Source: a virus. Taken from it: a DNA stretch of 64,000 bases. The notes below the pieces were generated by a model. The model searched no databases and was not told the DNA's origin. It saw only the letters and a program-made list of their open reading frames with translations. This document shows positions 1 through 8,798 of the stretch, one piece after another. The position numbers and the translations under genes are program-made. Position 1 is the stretch's first letter, and each line of letters starts with the position of its first letter. The stretch covers positions 124,001 to 188,000 of the IMG/VR virus record IMGVR_UViG_3300019487_000018. One strand, 5' to 3'.

Positions 1-230
1 ATAAGTGGAATGAAGCTAGGAAACTGGTGTGTGCGAGTGTTGATGGAGAAGAGTGGGTCGAATTGTACAGATTCCTCTACGAGAATCTACGTCGAGGCCT
101 CAAGTTTCAAGACACTGCAAAGTGGGAGGAAGGAATTCTCACGATTGCAAAACATCTATACCAGCATGGTGTTGTTGCTGATCCCGAGATCAATGCAGCT
201 GCCATGTTTATCAGCTTAGGACAACTATAA
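1..230 (+). CDS. 44: Clamp loader large subunit (gp44-like), C-terminal fragment
   Basis: The reading frame is open from the window edge to a TAA ending at 230, so only about the last 75 residues are visible. They are helical, with an ELYRFLY segment, a GILTIAKHLYQ segment and a terminal DPEINAAAMF motif. This resembles the C-terminal collar helices of T4-type clamp-loader ATPase subunits, which load the sliding clamp onto primed DNA. The ATPase core lies outside the window, so the call rests on these helices and on the gp62-like partner gene 1.3 kb downstream. The next gene starts at an ATG overlapping this stop codon, indicating translational coupling. Confidence 0.55.
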   Translation, partial: KWNEARKLVCASVDGEEWVELYRFLYENLRRGLKFQDTAKWEEGILTIAKHLYQHGVVADPEINAAAMFISLGQL

Positions 231-595
231 TGGCTCGTAGAAAGAAACCAGACGCAGAGACGCCTGAACAGGCGAGACAACGAAGAATTTTCGAGACGAT
301 TTGTGACCATGCAACGCGTGGTGAAAAGGTATCGTGGAATCGATTGATGGACAACATGGTGTCTTTGCTTGCAAAGTTAAAACCGATTGAAGACAAAATC
401 GTCGCGCTGCAGTCACAGAAACTTCCGATCATTGACGAAGTTGCGAATCTTCGCCGACGAATGGTAATGGACTGTGTTCATCCGTATGAACAACTAGTGC
501 TTACTGCTGAACACGTTGAGTGCAAATTCTGCATGAGGCGCTTTCGCGTGCCAAATATGCACGACGATAGCGTGTTGAGTCAGGATTCCCAATGA
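230..595 (+). CDS. Hypothetical protein with C-terminal zinc-binding-like motif
   Basis: This is a 121-residue protein of unknown function. The N-terminus is basic (ARRKKPD), and residues 40-80 are predicted to be a long helix that may form a coiled coil. The last third has a Cys-His followed by HVECKFCMRRF, a plausible single zinc site (C...H...C-x2-C). It overlaps the stop of the clamp-loader gene upstream (TAATG), and its own end overlaps the start of the MazG-like gene. It is therefore part of a tightly coupled replication and nucleotide-metabolism operon. Confidence 0.75.
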   Translation: MARRKKPDAETPEQARQRRIFETICDHATRGEKVSWNRLMDNMVSLLAKLKPIEDKIVALQSQKLPIIDEVANLRRRMVMDCVHPYEQLVLTAEHVECKFCMRRFRVPNMHDDSVLSQDSQ

Positions 596-1524
596 ACAAG
601 GAACTATTGAACTATCTTCGTCATCTTTCCGAAGAAGACATCAAATCACTTTCACAGCGAGCTCTGAAAACGTGTGAAGAAGTTGGTGAGCTCGCTCGTG
701 TTGTTTTGCCTTATGACGGAGTATATGCAACAAATCATCGTTTTGCGACCCGCGAGGATATTCTCGAAGAAGCTGTCGATACGGTGTTCTGTGCTTTATC
801 AGTTGCTCATGCGCTTCAGTTTACCGACGAAGAAATTGAAGATATGATGTGGCTGAAAGCGGAAAAGTGGGCTCGACTGCAACACAACGAAAAGAACCTG
901 AAATACCCAGTACCATTTGAGATTCATATTACTGTTGAACTGGATCCAATGATAGAAGATTCCGAGCGATTCAAAACAACATGCGCCGAGGCGAACGTAA
1001 AACCACTTGATCTCGTAACACAAACAAGAACGATCAAAGATGTGATGACATCATCAAAACATTTCGGAGACAATCGGTCGGCCTATGAAGAGATGAAACG
1101 AATTACTGGCCGTTTGATGGCAGCAGGATTCATGGTAGTTCGAGAAAAGATTGAAACTGTTTCTTGGCATCCAGCCGCTCCACAACACATCGGTGATGGT
1201 TCAAAAATGCCAGAGAATTGCTATTTTGAAAGTCATATTCCTGTTCGACTCCATCCAAATGATATGGATATTCTTACTCGTCGTTGTAAGGAAATGGATC
1301 TACATCTTTCCCAAAATGCCTTTAAGACACACGAAGACGGTGACGTGACATACATGGCAACATATCGAGTATATGAAGGCACCAATGAACAGTTCCGTGC
1401 ATATGTAGATCAGGCCGTTCAATATCTTGACGCCCAGGAATACATCGTTGGAAAACCAATGAACGAATTTAGCGTATATGATACGAAAGTGAGCCACGAC
1501 GCAAAATGGCTGACCGGAAACTAA
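592..1524 (+). CDS. MazG-like nucleotide pyrophosphohydrolase with C-terminal duplicated domain
   Basis: Residues 20-100 carry the MazG/all-alpha NTP pyrophosphohydrolase pattern: E29-E30-x2-E33 and, after a loop, E60-x2-D63. These acidic residues bind Mg in the family, which hydrolyses NTPs or dNTPs to NMP and pyrophosphate. Phage MazG proteins are associated with nucleotide pools or with alarmone control. Residues 105-310 form a second region with two similar blocks, starting FEIHITVELD and YFESHIPVRL, each beginning with a beta-strand and helix. I do not recognise this domain. At 310 residues the protein is about three times a minimal MazG domain, so it is a fusion. It overlaps the genes on both sides. 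Confidence 0.7.
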   Translation: MNKELLNYLRHLSEEDIKSLSQRALKTCEEVGELARVVLPYDGVYATNHRFATREDILEEAVDTVFCALSVAHALQFTDEEIEDMMWLKAEKWARLQHNEKNLKYPVPFEIHITVELDPMIEDSERFKTTCAEANVKPLDLVTQTRTIKDVMTSSKHFGDNRSAYEEMKRITGRLMAAGFMVVREKIETVSWHPAAPQHIGDGSKMPENCYFESHIPVRLHPNDMDILTRRCKEMDLHLSQNAFKTHEDGDVTYMATYRVYEGTNEQFRAYVDQAVQYLDAQEYIVGKPMNEFSVYDTKVSHDAKWLTGN

Positions 1525-1967
1525 ACCTATTCGAACTGCTAGGAGCTATTAGTGAGAAAAACACTGGCTACTATCAAAATCTGACAGATGAAGAACTGAA
1601 AGAGCTTCAACCGTTTGTCATCATGCGATGGCTAACGGGAACGTCAAGCAAACGACAAGTGTACCTTTTGAATGCTGTTGTAAATCCATTCGTGTTCGAT
1701 CTTGGACAGCATAAACAGTTGTTGTTCTATCTTCTGACGTTGTGTACTCAGCACGCGCAACGATACAACTGGATCAAACCACCCAGCTCAAAACGGCTGG
1801 GCAAATTAGCGGTGACGGTCCTGTGTGATTACTTCAAGTACACAAAACGACAAGCAATTGATGCTGCAAAACTTTTGCAATCAGAAGACATTCTGGACTA
1901 TGCCGAACAATTAGGTTGGCAAAAAGAAGAGATCGCTAAGCTGAAAAAAGAGCTAAAAGGCGACTGA
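1506..1967 (+). CDS. 62: Clamp loader small subunit (gp62-like)
   Basis: This 153-residue protein begins with NLFELLGAISEKNTGYY and continues with LQPFVIMRWLTGTSSKRQVY and a VNPFVF segment. That layout is typical of the small clamp-loader subunit in T4-superfamily phages, which joins gp44 to open the sliding clamp. The C-terminal half is helical and lysine-rich (KKELKGD end). The gene overlaps both the MazG-like gene and the following zinc-finger gene. The nearby gp44-like fragment supports the call, although an unrelated gene pair sits between them, unlike in T4. Confidence 0.65.
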   Translation: MADRKLNLFELLGAISEKNTGYYQNLTDEELKELQPFVIMRWLTGTSSKRQVYLLNAVVNPFVFDLGQHKQLLFYLLTLCTQHAQRYNWIKPPSSKRLGKLAVTVLCDYFKYTKRQAIDAAKLLQSEDILDYAEQLGWQKEEIAKLKKELKGD

Positions 1968-2680
1968 TGTTGGGACTGACAATGACGAAATCGCCAACAA
2001 AATACAAGGCGGCATACACATGCAAGTATTGTTCCCACACGTTTATTCACGAGAACAGATACTTGCAGCACAAGTGCAAGCAAATGAAACGGCTGGAAGA
2101 ATTCCAGACACCAGAAGGGCAAGCTGCGTGGCTACATTATCAACAATGGCTCCGTGCTCAGAAACGAATGCCACCTCCAGCGAAATCATTTCTTACGTCG
2201 AAGTATTACAGAACGTTTGTTAACTTTGCCAAGCATGTTAAAGCAGTCGGGCTACCAAAGGCGGAAAAGTTCATCTGGTTAATGCAGGAAAAGGGCTTGC
2301 AACCGTCGATTTGGACGTCGGATGAAGTGTACTCGCTATACCTAGAACACCTTGATCGAAACACACTGCCTGTCGAGCAGGCAAAGATGTCGATTGATAC
2401 GCTGCTTAATCTAGCAGATCAGAAAGGAACGGACGTTTCGACTGTGTTTGAGGTTTTGACACCTATTGACGTGATCTATCTACTTCGAACTCGCCAACTA
2501 TCACCATGGTTCTTACTGCGGAGCCGCAAGTTCAAGCAACTGTTCAAAGACAAGGCATCCCCCGAGCAGCAAGTGATCCTTGAAACGATCATTCGGCCAG
2601 ATTACTGGTTTGAGAAATTCGAAAAACACCCCAAAGAACTCGCTGAAATCAACAAGTACGTTGCCGCTCTGGACTTATAG
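1967..2680 (+). CDS. Zinc-finger-containing hypothetical protein
   Basis: This is a 237-residue protein with an N-terminal C-x2-C...H...H-x-C arrangement (CKYCSHTF followed by QHKCKQ), like a single C2H2/C2HC zinc finger, and a helical body. ATG at 1967 overlaps the previous stop. A second ATG at 1982 is an alternative start that keeps the finger. Position next to clamp-loader genes suggests a DNA-related role, but no catalytic motif was recognised. It is the last gene before the first late promoter, so it probably ends the replication operon. Confidence 0.75.
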   Translation: MLGLTMTKSPTKYKAAYTCKYCSHTFIHENRYLQHKCKQMKRLEEFQTPEGQAAWLHYQQWLRAQKRMPPPAKSFLTSKYYRTFVNFAKHVKAVGLPKAEKFIWLMQEKGLQPSIWTSDEVYSLYLEHLDRNTLPVEQAKMSIDTLLNLADQKGTDVSTVFEVLTPIDVIYLLRTRQLSPWFLLRSRKFKQLFKDKASPEQQVILETIIRPDYWFEKFEKHPKELAEINKYVAALDL

Positions 2681-2686
2681 CTCTTC

Positions 2687-2694
2687 CATAAATA
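2687..2694 (+). promoter_or_regulatory. T4-type late promoter (CATAAATA)
   Basis: CATAAATA lies 33 bases before the ATG of the fibre gene at 2728, in a short non-coding gap. T4 late promoters consist of little more than TATAAATA. The same motif recurs before other virion genes in this window. Confidence 0.7.
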
Positions 2695-2727
2695 GAAGTT
2701 ACAATCTCTATTTCAGGGGAAGCTCTC

Positions 2728-3966
2728 ATGACAACGTACGTAATCGATTTTTCGGACCCTCTTAAAGATGGGTTTTCGATCGCACCAGGTGGATTCAACG
2801 GACCTGGCGGTTCTGCCTCAAATACATCTCTCCGTCTTTACGGTCGAGGCGCACTAGAATGGGGCGAATCTGTTAATGAAGACCTCGTCCGTCTTACAGA
2901 AAACTTCAACAGCGCTACACCACCTATTACACCAGTTGACGGTATGTTGTGGTTGCGAACAAAGTACTATTGGCTCCGCACGGCAGTTGATTGGTATGTT
3001 CGTGATCCTGATTCACCTGCTGCTTGGGTATTCCTGTCAACAATTGCAACCGGTGGTGTTGTCAACGGTGGTGCTGTAGGTACAAACGTAGCTCCAGCTC
3101 ACGCGATCGGTGTGTATTGGTACACAGGTGGTGCTCCAACTGATCCTCTGACATCGAACCTTGACGCGTTTGGTGACCCACTCACACCCACAACATTGTA
3201 TCGTTGGGACTCAGCATACAAGCAAATTCCAGCCGGTTGGATGCCACAAGCATTTACACAAAATGCAGCTGCTCCAACTGCTGCAAACTTCCCGGAGAAG
3301 AGCTTGTTGGTTTGGGACGCGTTCCAGGGTGTTAGTGGAACGTTCGTTGCTCCACCAATTTCGATTGTTGCACCAACTCAACCAGCACAGGCAACGGAAG
3401 GTACATTGTGGTGGGATAGTGTCAACAACATTCTGTATGTGTGGAACGATTTCACGACAACATGGCAGCCATTGGTTACAGGAGGCGGTGGCGGATCTGG
3501 TGATACGACTTATCTACGTCTTGATGGCACAAACACACCAACAGCTAACCTAAACATTGGTGGCTTCCGTCTGACAAACATTACAACAAACGTAGGTGTA
3601 GCAACTGACGCTTTGAGTGTCGGTGCCGCCGATACTCGTTACGTAAACATAACCGGTGATACAATGACTGGCGTGCTGGCGATGGGTGCATTCAACATCA
3701 CCGGCCTACCTGTCATGTCTTACCCTGACTTGGTCAACACCGAGTTTGCAGCAACAAAGAACTACGTTAATACTGCAGTCACGTCGATTACAAGCGGTGG
3801 CGGTTCGGTTACTGTTCCGTCGGTGTTTGTATCGCCAGCAGTTCCGACCTATAAGGCTGGTGACATCTATGTCTTGGGCGCTGTGATCTACATTGCTATC
3901 GGCGTAGGTGTAGGTGCTCCTCCGGGTGGTAACTGGCGACAAGTGTTCCCAGCACAGTACTCATAA
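2728..3966 (+). CDS. Tail-fibre-type virion protein
   Basis: This is a 412-residue protein. The N-terminus (TYVIDFSDPL, then NTSLRLYGRG and EDLVRLTENF, ending in a PVDGMLWLR segment) recurs in the protein at 17087 and again inside the one at 19388. It looks like a shared attachment module for several fibres. The middle has a glycine linker (GGGGGSG) followed by a fibre repeat with RYVNITGDTMTG, common in phage tail fibres. The C-terminus is short and may trimerise. A late promoter lies upstream, consistent with a structural role. Receptor specificity cannot be inferred. Confidence 0.75.
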   Translation: MTTYVIDFSDPLKDGFSIAPGGFNGPGGSASNTSLRLYGRGALEWGESVNEDLVRLTENFNSATPPITPVDGMLWLRTKYYWLRTAVDWYVRDPDSPAAWVFLSTIATGGVVNGGAVGTNVAPAHAIGVYWYTGGAPTDPLTSNLDAFGDPLTPTTLYRWDSAYKQIPAGWMPQAFTQNAAAPTAANFPEKSLLVWDAFQGVSGTFVAPPISIVAPTQPAQATEGTLWWDSVNNILYVWNDFTTTWQPLVTGGGGGSGDTTYLRLDGTNTPTANLNIGGFRLTNITTNVGVATDALSVGAADTRYVNITGDTMTGVLAMGAFNITGLPVMSYPDLVNTEFAATKNYVNTAVTSITSGGGSVTVPSVFVSPAVPTYKAGDIYVLGAVIYIAIGVGVGAPPGGNWRQVFPAQYS

Positions 3967-3968
3967 AG

Positions 3969-3997
3969 TTGAGATTGTGACCGAGTTGTAGTATGAT
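3969..3997 (+). promoter_or_regulatory. Sigma70-type promoter before the radical SAM cluster
   Basis: TTGAGA at 3969-3974 and TATGAT at 3992-3997 are separated by exactly 17 bases. The radical SAM start codon at 4018 follows at a suitable distance with an AGGAAAAGG ribosome site. This is the only intergenic promoter found for the radical SAM cluster, and it is not of the late type. Confidence 0.6.
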
Positions 3998-4017
3998 CGA
4001 CAGACAAGGAAAAGGTA

Positions 4018-5193
4018 ATGACAGGAGCTGCAGTCTCATTCTACAAGCGATCTGACGCGGGTACATTGCGTAAGCATACACCGTCAGCATTCAAAACAGC
4101 TCCCCTTGCAATTGCTCCTCAGCTAATGCTGACAGAGCTAATGGTGTATTTGAAGACGACTGAAACCTGTCAACTCAACTGCGCACACTGCTTCACCAAC
4201 GGAATCAACGGACGAAAAATCTACTTCGATCCAGCTCGAACAATCGATTGGTTCCATCGTCTCCATGCAGTAAATCCAACCCTGGCGGGAGGAAGTGTCG
4301 CTTTTCATGGTGGGGAGCCAATGCTTGCTCCAATCGCCGATATGCGTCGTACATGGGAAGCGTGCAAGGATTTGTGGCCAACAGTTTGGTGGACAACAAC
4401 GACAAACCTTGTATACAAACTCGACGATGAAAAGCGCCTATTCTTCAAGGAATGCTTTACAGACGGCATCTCAACTTCTTGGGACAAGAATATCCGATTT
4501 GATAACGAAAAACAGGAAGCTCTGTGGGCTAAAAACGTCCAAACACTTCTCGATGATGGGCATAAGATCACGCTTATGGTAAGCTTAAATCGTGCGATCA
4601 CTGATATGAACCCGGAAGATTTCCTGCGTTGGGTTGGTGATATCGGCGTTCACTATTTGCATCTTGAACGAATCACCCCAAATGGTAACGCAACTCGCAA
4701 CCCACACATCCTTCCTTCAAATAAAGAACTCGATGCTTGGATGCTGCGATTATGGGATGCAAGTTTGAAGCTTGGCACACATAAGTACTTTGCTAATCTG
4801 TTTTTGAACGGAATTTTGTCGAGCTTTGTGTCATTAACACATTCGGGTTGTCGTTGTCGAAGTTGCGAGAAGAAGATTTTCACCCTGAACGCAGATGGAA
4901 CAATTGGCGGATGTCCAAACAGTGCAGTAGACAACACGTTCGGAACAATGGAAGATGATATTTTCTCGTTGCTTAGCAGCGAGGGGCGAATCGAAAACAT
5001 TGCTTGTGAAACACAACGCAATCCGCTGTGCTACACGTGCGATGTTTATGACGTTTGCAACGGTGATTGTCACCAACTTGCATGGGAAGGCGACGTTTGT
5101 GCAAGTCCGAAATCGTTGATGCGTCGATTCAAAGCAGAGAACAATAGAGAACAGTATGAGATGTTCCTTAACGGGTTCATCGGCAAGGAGTAA
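4018..5193 (+). CDS. Radical SAM/SPASM maturase A
   Basis: This is a 391-residue protein. C51-x3-C55-x2-C58 (CQLNCAHC) is the radical SAM [4Fe-4S] motif, and HGGEP at about residue 96 is the GGE motif that contacts S-adenosylmethionine. The C-terminal third is cysteine-rich (CRCRSC, GGCPNS, CYTCDVYDVCNGDC and a final C), matching the SPASM layout that binds auxiliary clusters in peptide-modifying enzymes. Such enzymes act on ribosomally made peptides or protein side chains. The gene has its own sigma70-like promoter and a strong ribosome site. It stops two bases before the start of the protein with the CHSS tail, its most obvious candidate substrate (inference). Confidence 0.9.
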   Translation: MTGAAVSFYKRSDAGTLRKHTPSAFKTAPLAIAPQLMLTELMVYLKTTETCQLNCAHCFTNGINGRKIYFDPARTIDWFHRLHAVNPTLAGGSVAFHGGEPMLAPIADMRRTWEACKDLWPTVWWTTTTNLVYKLDDEKRLFFKECFTDGISTSWDKNIRFDNEKQEALWAKNVQTLLDDGHKITLMVSLNRAITDMNPEDFLRWVGDIGVHYLHLERITPNGNATRNPHILPSNKELDAWMLRLWDASLKLGTHKYFANLFLNGILSSFVSLTHSGCRCRSCEKKIFTLNADGTIGGCPNSAVDNTFGTMEDDIFSLLSSEGRIENIACETQRNPLCYTCDVYDVCNGDCHQLAWEGDVCASPKSLMRRFKAENNREQYEMFLNGFIGKE

Positions 5194-5195
5194 CT

Positions 5196-5849
5196 ATGGC
5201 TATCGCTGGCACAGACATCACGAAAGACAATATCACTGGATCAGGTGGCGTTGACTTGAACTCGTTCAAGCAACAAATCACCGACGTTGTCAACGCACTC
5301 ACAAAAACAACAAGCGTGTCCGCAAACGGGACTGCACTAGGTCAAAAGCCATTTGGTAGTGGTGCACCAATTAGTGGATCGTTGTCAAGCACCAACTATG
5401 GTGGAACACCTCCTCTGTCTGCGCCACTTGTCGCTCCTGGCACGGTGACGAATTCACCACAAGCAAGTGACATTGCAGGTGCGAACATTGCAGCAGCCAC
5501 TCTGATCACATTGTTCCAAAACACAGCTGTATTACTGTCCCGTGTTCGTCGCTATTCAATGGTAAAAACATACCTTAGTCCAGCGCCTGTTATCCAACTA
5601 TCACTTACAGAACCAGGCCGCTATGGTTATCTGACAACAACGTACCAAGCAAATCCAGCAACAACAACACCAGCAATCACGACATCTTTGGCAGCTCTTA
5701 CTGGCGATATTAGTGCAGCAACGTTAAACACAGTAATTGACAACGTTGACACCGCAATTACGAACCACAGAAACACAACCGTCGCGTTCACGGAAACGTG
5801 GTGTCACTCAAGCTGTCACAGCAGTCATAGTTCAAGGAACCGTCGCTAA
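5196..5849 (+). CDS. Putative precursor protein with C-terminal CHSS repeat
   Basis: This 217-residue protein is low in complexity, rich in Thr, Ser, Ala and Asn, and has almost no cysteine until its end. The last 16 residues read WCHSSCHSSHSSRNRR (W202, C203, H204, C207, H208, H211), a tandem CHSS-CHSS-HSS unit. A long cysteine-free body with a short Cys/His tail directly after a SPASM maturase is the layout expected of a precursor whose tail is modified after translation. The body could also be a virion or scaffold protein. The stop overlaps the start of the next gene (TAATG). No homologue with known function is recognised; the substrate role is inference. Confidence 0.8.
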   Translation: MAIAGTDITKDNITGSGGVDLNSFKQQITDVVNALTKTTSVSANGTALGQKPFGSGAPISGSLSSTNYGGTPPLSAPLVAPGTVTNSPQASDIAGANIAAATLITLFQNTAVLLSRVRRYSMVKTYLSPAPVIQLSLTEPGRYGYLTTTYQANPATTTPAITTSLAALTGDISAATLNTVIDNVDTAITNHRNTTVAFTETWCHSSCHSSHSSRNRR

Positions 5850-6613
5850 TGACCACAGTTACAACAGAACTTCCGCTTTCAATGGACGCCTTGCGTCAGG
5901 TAATTACACAACCAGATGCAGGAGTGGTTGTTGACTACAACAACAGTAACCTCAAAGGCCGTGCAGCGCTCATTTACATGACGAATACAAACTTACCAAA
6001 TGTTGCTCTGAACATGACAGATGTGTCTCTCGAAGAGAAGTTTGTACTCGTTGACGACTACATCACTCACAAGTCAATCCTGCATGTAGCACAACTAGTC
6101 AACACCGTTTTGAATGTGTTATTCGCCGTTCGGAAAGTTGACATTGGTGCTGAACAAGACATATTGGATCAAGTGTCGCTATTTCCACAAGAACATGTCG
6201 GCGAATATCTTGCAAATCCAACACGAGCTGAACACATCAACAAGCTGATTGAACTTCTCGACAGTCTACCTCTGTACGCTGTAACGTGTTCAACATCATT
6301 CCGCGAAGTATACGGTAAAGGAAAAGAAGCGTTTGAGCCGGTTAACGACATTGATCATACTGGTTTCACATTCGTCCACCTGTTGACTCATCCGTTGTTC
6401 CTCGAATATTTCACACAACCAGCTACGACGACACTGAAGTATTACGTTCAGCAGTTCGACGAGTACATGTATAACGGAAAATCGTTGTTTCCATTTTTGG
6501 TAAACTCGCCTGTATTCGGTATTCTTGAGTGTTACATCACAGGGGCGGTGGACCTTGATCAGCTGCTTACAGCACACTCAGAAATGAATGCTTTGGAAGG
6601 AGCTGCAGCCTAA
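5849..6613 (+). CDS. Hypothetical protein in radical SAM cluster
   Basis: This is a 254-residue acidic protein with no recognised catalytic motif. It is mostly helical (for example HVAQLVNTVLNVLFAVRK), and its C-terminus is alanine-rich. Start and stop both overlap neighbours by the TAATG arrangement, so it is translationally coupled to the CHSS-tail protein before it and the first paralogue after it. That coupling suggests the four genes from 5196 to 8796 work together. Confidence 0.8.
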   Translation: MTTVTTELPLSMDALRQVITQPDAGVVVDYNNSNLKGRAALIYMTNTNLPNVALNMTDVSLEEKFVLVDDYITHKSILHVAQLVNTVLNVLFAVRKVDIGAEQDILDQVSLFPQEHVGEYLANPTRAEHINKLIELLDSLPLYAVTCSTSFREVYGKGKEAFEPVNDIDHTGFTFVHLLTHPLFLEYFTQPATTTLKYYVQQFDEYMYNGKSLFPFLVNSPVFGILECYITGAVDLDQLLTAHSEMNALEGAAA

Positions 6614-7716
6614 TGCTACACCTGTTCAACAAGATATACGTCAAGGGAGATCATCTTGTGAAAGGTTCGCGAGATGCAATTATCATCTCGCCGACCTATG
6701 GAAATGTTCCATTTTACACGACGAAATTCTCAACTCGGGCAAACAACGAAAAAACAGGCCAACTGTGCTATTCAGCAACGTCGCTCAAAGAACTGCTCGA
6801 CACTCACTTTGGTGGATCTGATGCAAAATTCTTCAATTACCTCATGAAATGGCCTGCCGAGAAACGATTAACGATCTACGCCGATCTTCCGACAATGGTT
6901 GATATTGCAACGAGATTCTTCAAAACAGTATTCCCAAAGATGACGGAAGACACATATGTTGTGGTGATGAAGTTACTGCTCTCCCGTATCAACTACTACC
7001 TAGGCGGAGCTGTTTTGCCATTCGTAACATTAACAGAGGACCAGGCAAATTCATACCGCGTCGAAACACTTCAAATTCTTGAAGATGTTGGTGGATTGCG
7101 CCATCGATTTCAAGAAACTGCACGCTGGCGCCTGACAAAAGTGGCACGTGACAGTATCATCCGCAACTGCAGCGTTGAATACCAATTGGCGACCTATCTA
7201 ACAAATCCAAAATGGGCACATGCTCGTGCGTTTGAGAAAAAGGCTGTGTCAATGGCTAAGAAGCAAATCATTCACGAATATGCTCTAGAAATTAAAGGAG
7301 CTATTGTTCGGAACTTCATGAATCTTATCGTTCTTGAACCGACAGCAACGTTCAATTCTCTGAAAGATTCACTCGAGACGTTTGTTCAACAGTTCCCTCA
7401 GTATGCATTTGTTCTCGATGATGGATTTGTGCCAGACAATGCCGAGCATATCTGGCTTAAATACAACATGGAGGATTTGAAAACAGTGTTTGATCGCGTG
7501 ACACACAAGTTCGTGTTCATTGCACAGGACTACACACCTCTGTTGAAGAAATTGACGTTCGAAGATGTGTTGAAGTATGAGCTGGACCGGCCATATCGCT
7601 GCTTTTTGTTCAATGGTGACAACTATCAGGAAACTGTCAACTCTTACTTGATTGACTATATCCTGAATGCTTATCGGATGAACCAACACGAACAAATTCG
7701 CCAGCTGGCACTGTAA
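6613..7716 (+). CDS. Hypothetical protein, paralogue 1 (MLHLFNK family)
   Basis: This is a 367-residue protein of unknown function. It is clearly related to the next gene: both begin MLHL-NK-Y-K and share DAIIISP near residue 25, a VEYQLATYL or LEYQLATYL segment near residue 185, and a NSYLIDYIL or NTYLLDHLF C-terminal segment. Long helices dominate. No metal-binding or P-loop motif is visible. It might bind or present the substrate to the radical SAM enzymes, or form part of the virion; neither can be shown from the sequence. Confidence 0.8.
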   Translation: MLHLFNKIYVKGDHLVKGSRDAIIISPTYGNVPFYTTKFSTRANNEKTGQLCYSATSLKELLDTHFGGSDAKFFNYLMKWPAEKRLTIYADLPTMVDIATRFFKTVFPKMTEDTYVVVMKLLLSRINYYLGGAVLPFVTLTEDQANSYRVETLQILEDVGGLRHRFQETARWRLTKVARDSIIRNCSVEYQLATYLTNPKWAHARAFEKKAVSMAKKQIIHEYALEIKGAIVRNFMNLIVLEPTATFNSLKDSLETFVQQFPQYAFVLDDGFVPDNAEHIWLKYNMEDLKTVFDRVTHKFVFIAQDYTPLLKKLTFEDVLKYELDRPYRCFLFNGDNYQETVNSYLIDYILNAYRMNQHEQIRQLAL

Positions 7717-7725
7717 GGGAAAACA

Positions 7726-8796
7726 ATGTTACACCTACTAAACAAAGTCTACATTAAACCAGACGCTGATTTCCAGCGAGGTCACGATGCAATTATCATC
7801 TCTCCGAAAACGAAGCTGTTTGACAGCGAACTTTTTGGTGTGGATGACATCGACTTTGGTAAGATCCACTTCACCGCAGAAACATTCGATGCTCTTGTCG
7901 AGGTATTTGGAAGTGAAGACGCTTTTGTACAGTGGTTGGTTTATTTCGATCCGTCGACTCGTCTGGTTGTACATTGTGATCCAGCTACATTCGAGCACAT
8001 TCTGGTTCGATGGCTTAAGACGATCCTTCCAAACATGGACGGTTCGAGTTTTCACAGTCTGATTCGCATAATTTACGCTCGATACGGTTACCAGTTTGGT
8101 TATCCGTACGTTCCATTTGTTCGCCTAACACCAGACGCTGCTGCTGTGTACAAGAGCTTCTTAGCTCGTATTCCTTCAAAGGAACAAGCGGTGCAGATGT
8201 GGAATCAGGCACAGCCATACACTGTGAATGTCGATTCTGCTGCTGTAAGTTTGGAATACCAACTCGCCACATACTTGGATGATCCGACTTGGGAACATAC
8301 CGACCAGCTGAAAGCAAAAGTCATCACCATGGTCAAGAAGTTTCAAGTTGGTTCACTACTCGATGTAAAAGAAGTCATGCTTGGGCACTTGTATATGTTA
8401 CCAGACTTTGATCAGTTGAAAGATACACTGGTACACTATGTTACAGAACACCTCGAATACACATTTTTGCTGGACATGAAACTGACCTCAGACGACTACA
8501 CACGATTGTACGATCAATACAATACAGCTGTACTGCGTCAGATCTACATTGATTACTTCAAAATGCATGCGGATATTTTTGACGAGACACAAGTTGAGAA
8601 AGATCACTTCCTCGATCCTGCAATCACATTTGAACAAATCATCGACAATGAGCTAGCTTCAATCGCTACGCGACAACTGCTTGGCTCGTGGGAATATGGC
8701 CTGACAGTCAACACTTACCTGCTAGACCACCTCTTTGCGCTCGAGAGAGCGAATGACCAGGCTGAGTTGAAGAAGTTCTCGCTCCTAAGGAGTTAG
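7726..8796 (+). CDS. Hypothetical protein, paralogue 2 (MLHLFNK family)
   Basis: This is a 356-residue protein homologous over its full length to the preceding gene, so the pair arose by tandem duplication and has diverged strongly. A good ribosome site (AAGGGAAAACA) precedes its ATG. It ends only two bases before the second radical SAM gene, whose ribosome site (AAGGAG) lies inside this gene's last codons. Function unknown. Confidence 0.8.
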   Translation: MLHLLNKVYIKPDADFQRGHDAIIISPKTKLFDSELFGVDDIDFGKIHFTAETFDALVEVFGSEDAFVQWLVYFDPSTRLVVHCDPATFEHILVRWLKTILPNMDGSSFHSLIRIIYARYGYQFGYPYVPFVRLTPDAAAVYKSFLARIPSKEQAVQMWNQAQPYTVNVDSAAVSLEYQLATYLDDPTWEHTDQLKAKVITMVKKFQVGSLLDVKEVMLGHLYMLPDFDQLKDTLVHYVTEHLEYTFLLDMKLTSDDYTRLYDQYNTAVLRQIYIDYFKMHADIFDETQVEKDHFLDPAITFEQIIDNELASIATRQLLGSWEYGLTVNTYLLDHLFALERANDQAELKKFSLLRS

Positions 8797-8798
8797 CG

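Noticed and set aside
5737-5934. Alternative plus-strand frame (GVTQAVTAVIVQGTVAN) over the CHSS tail
   Set aside because: It looks protein-like, but it has no start signal of its own, runs into the next gene and would break the TAATG junction. The CHSS periodicity supports the annotated frame.
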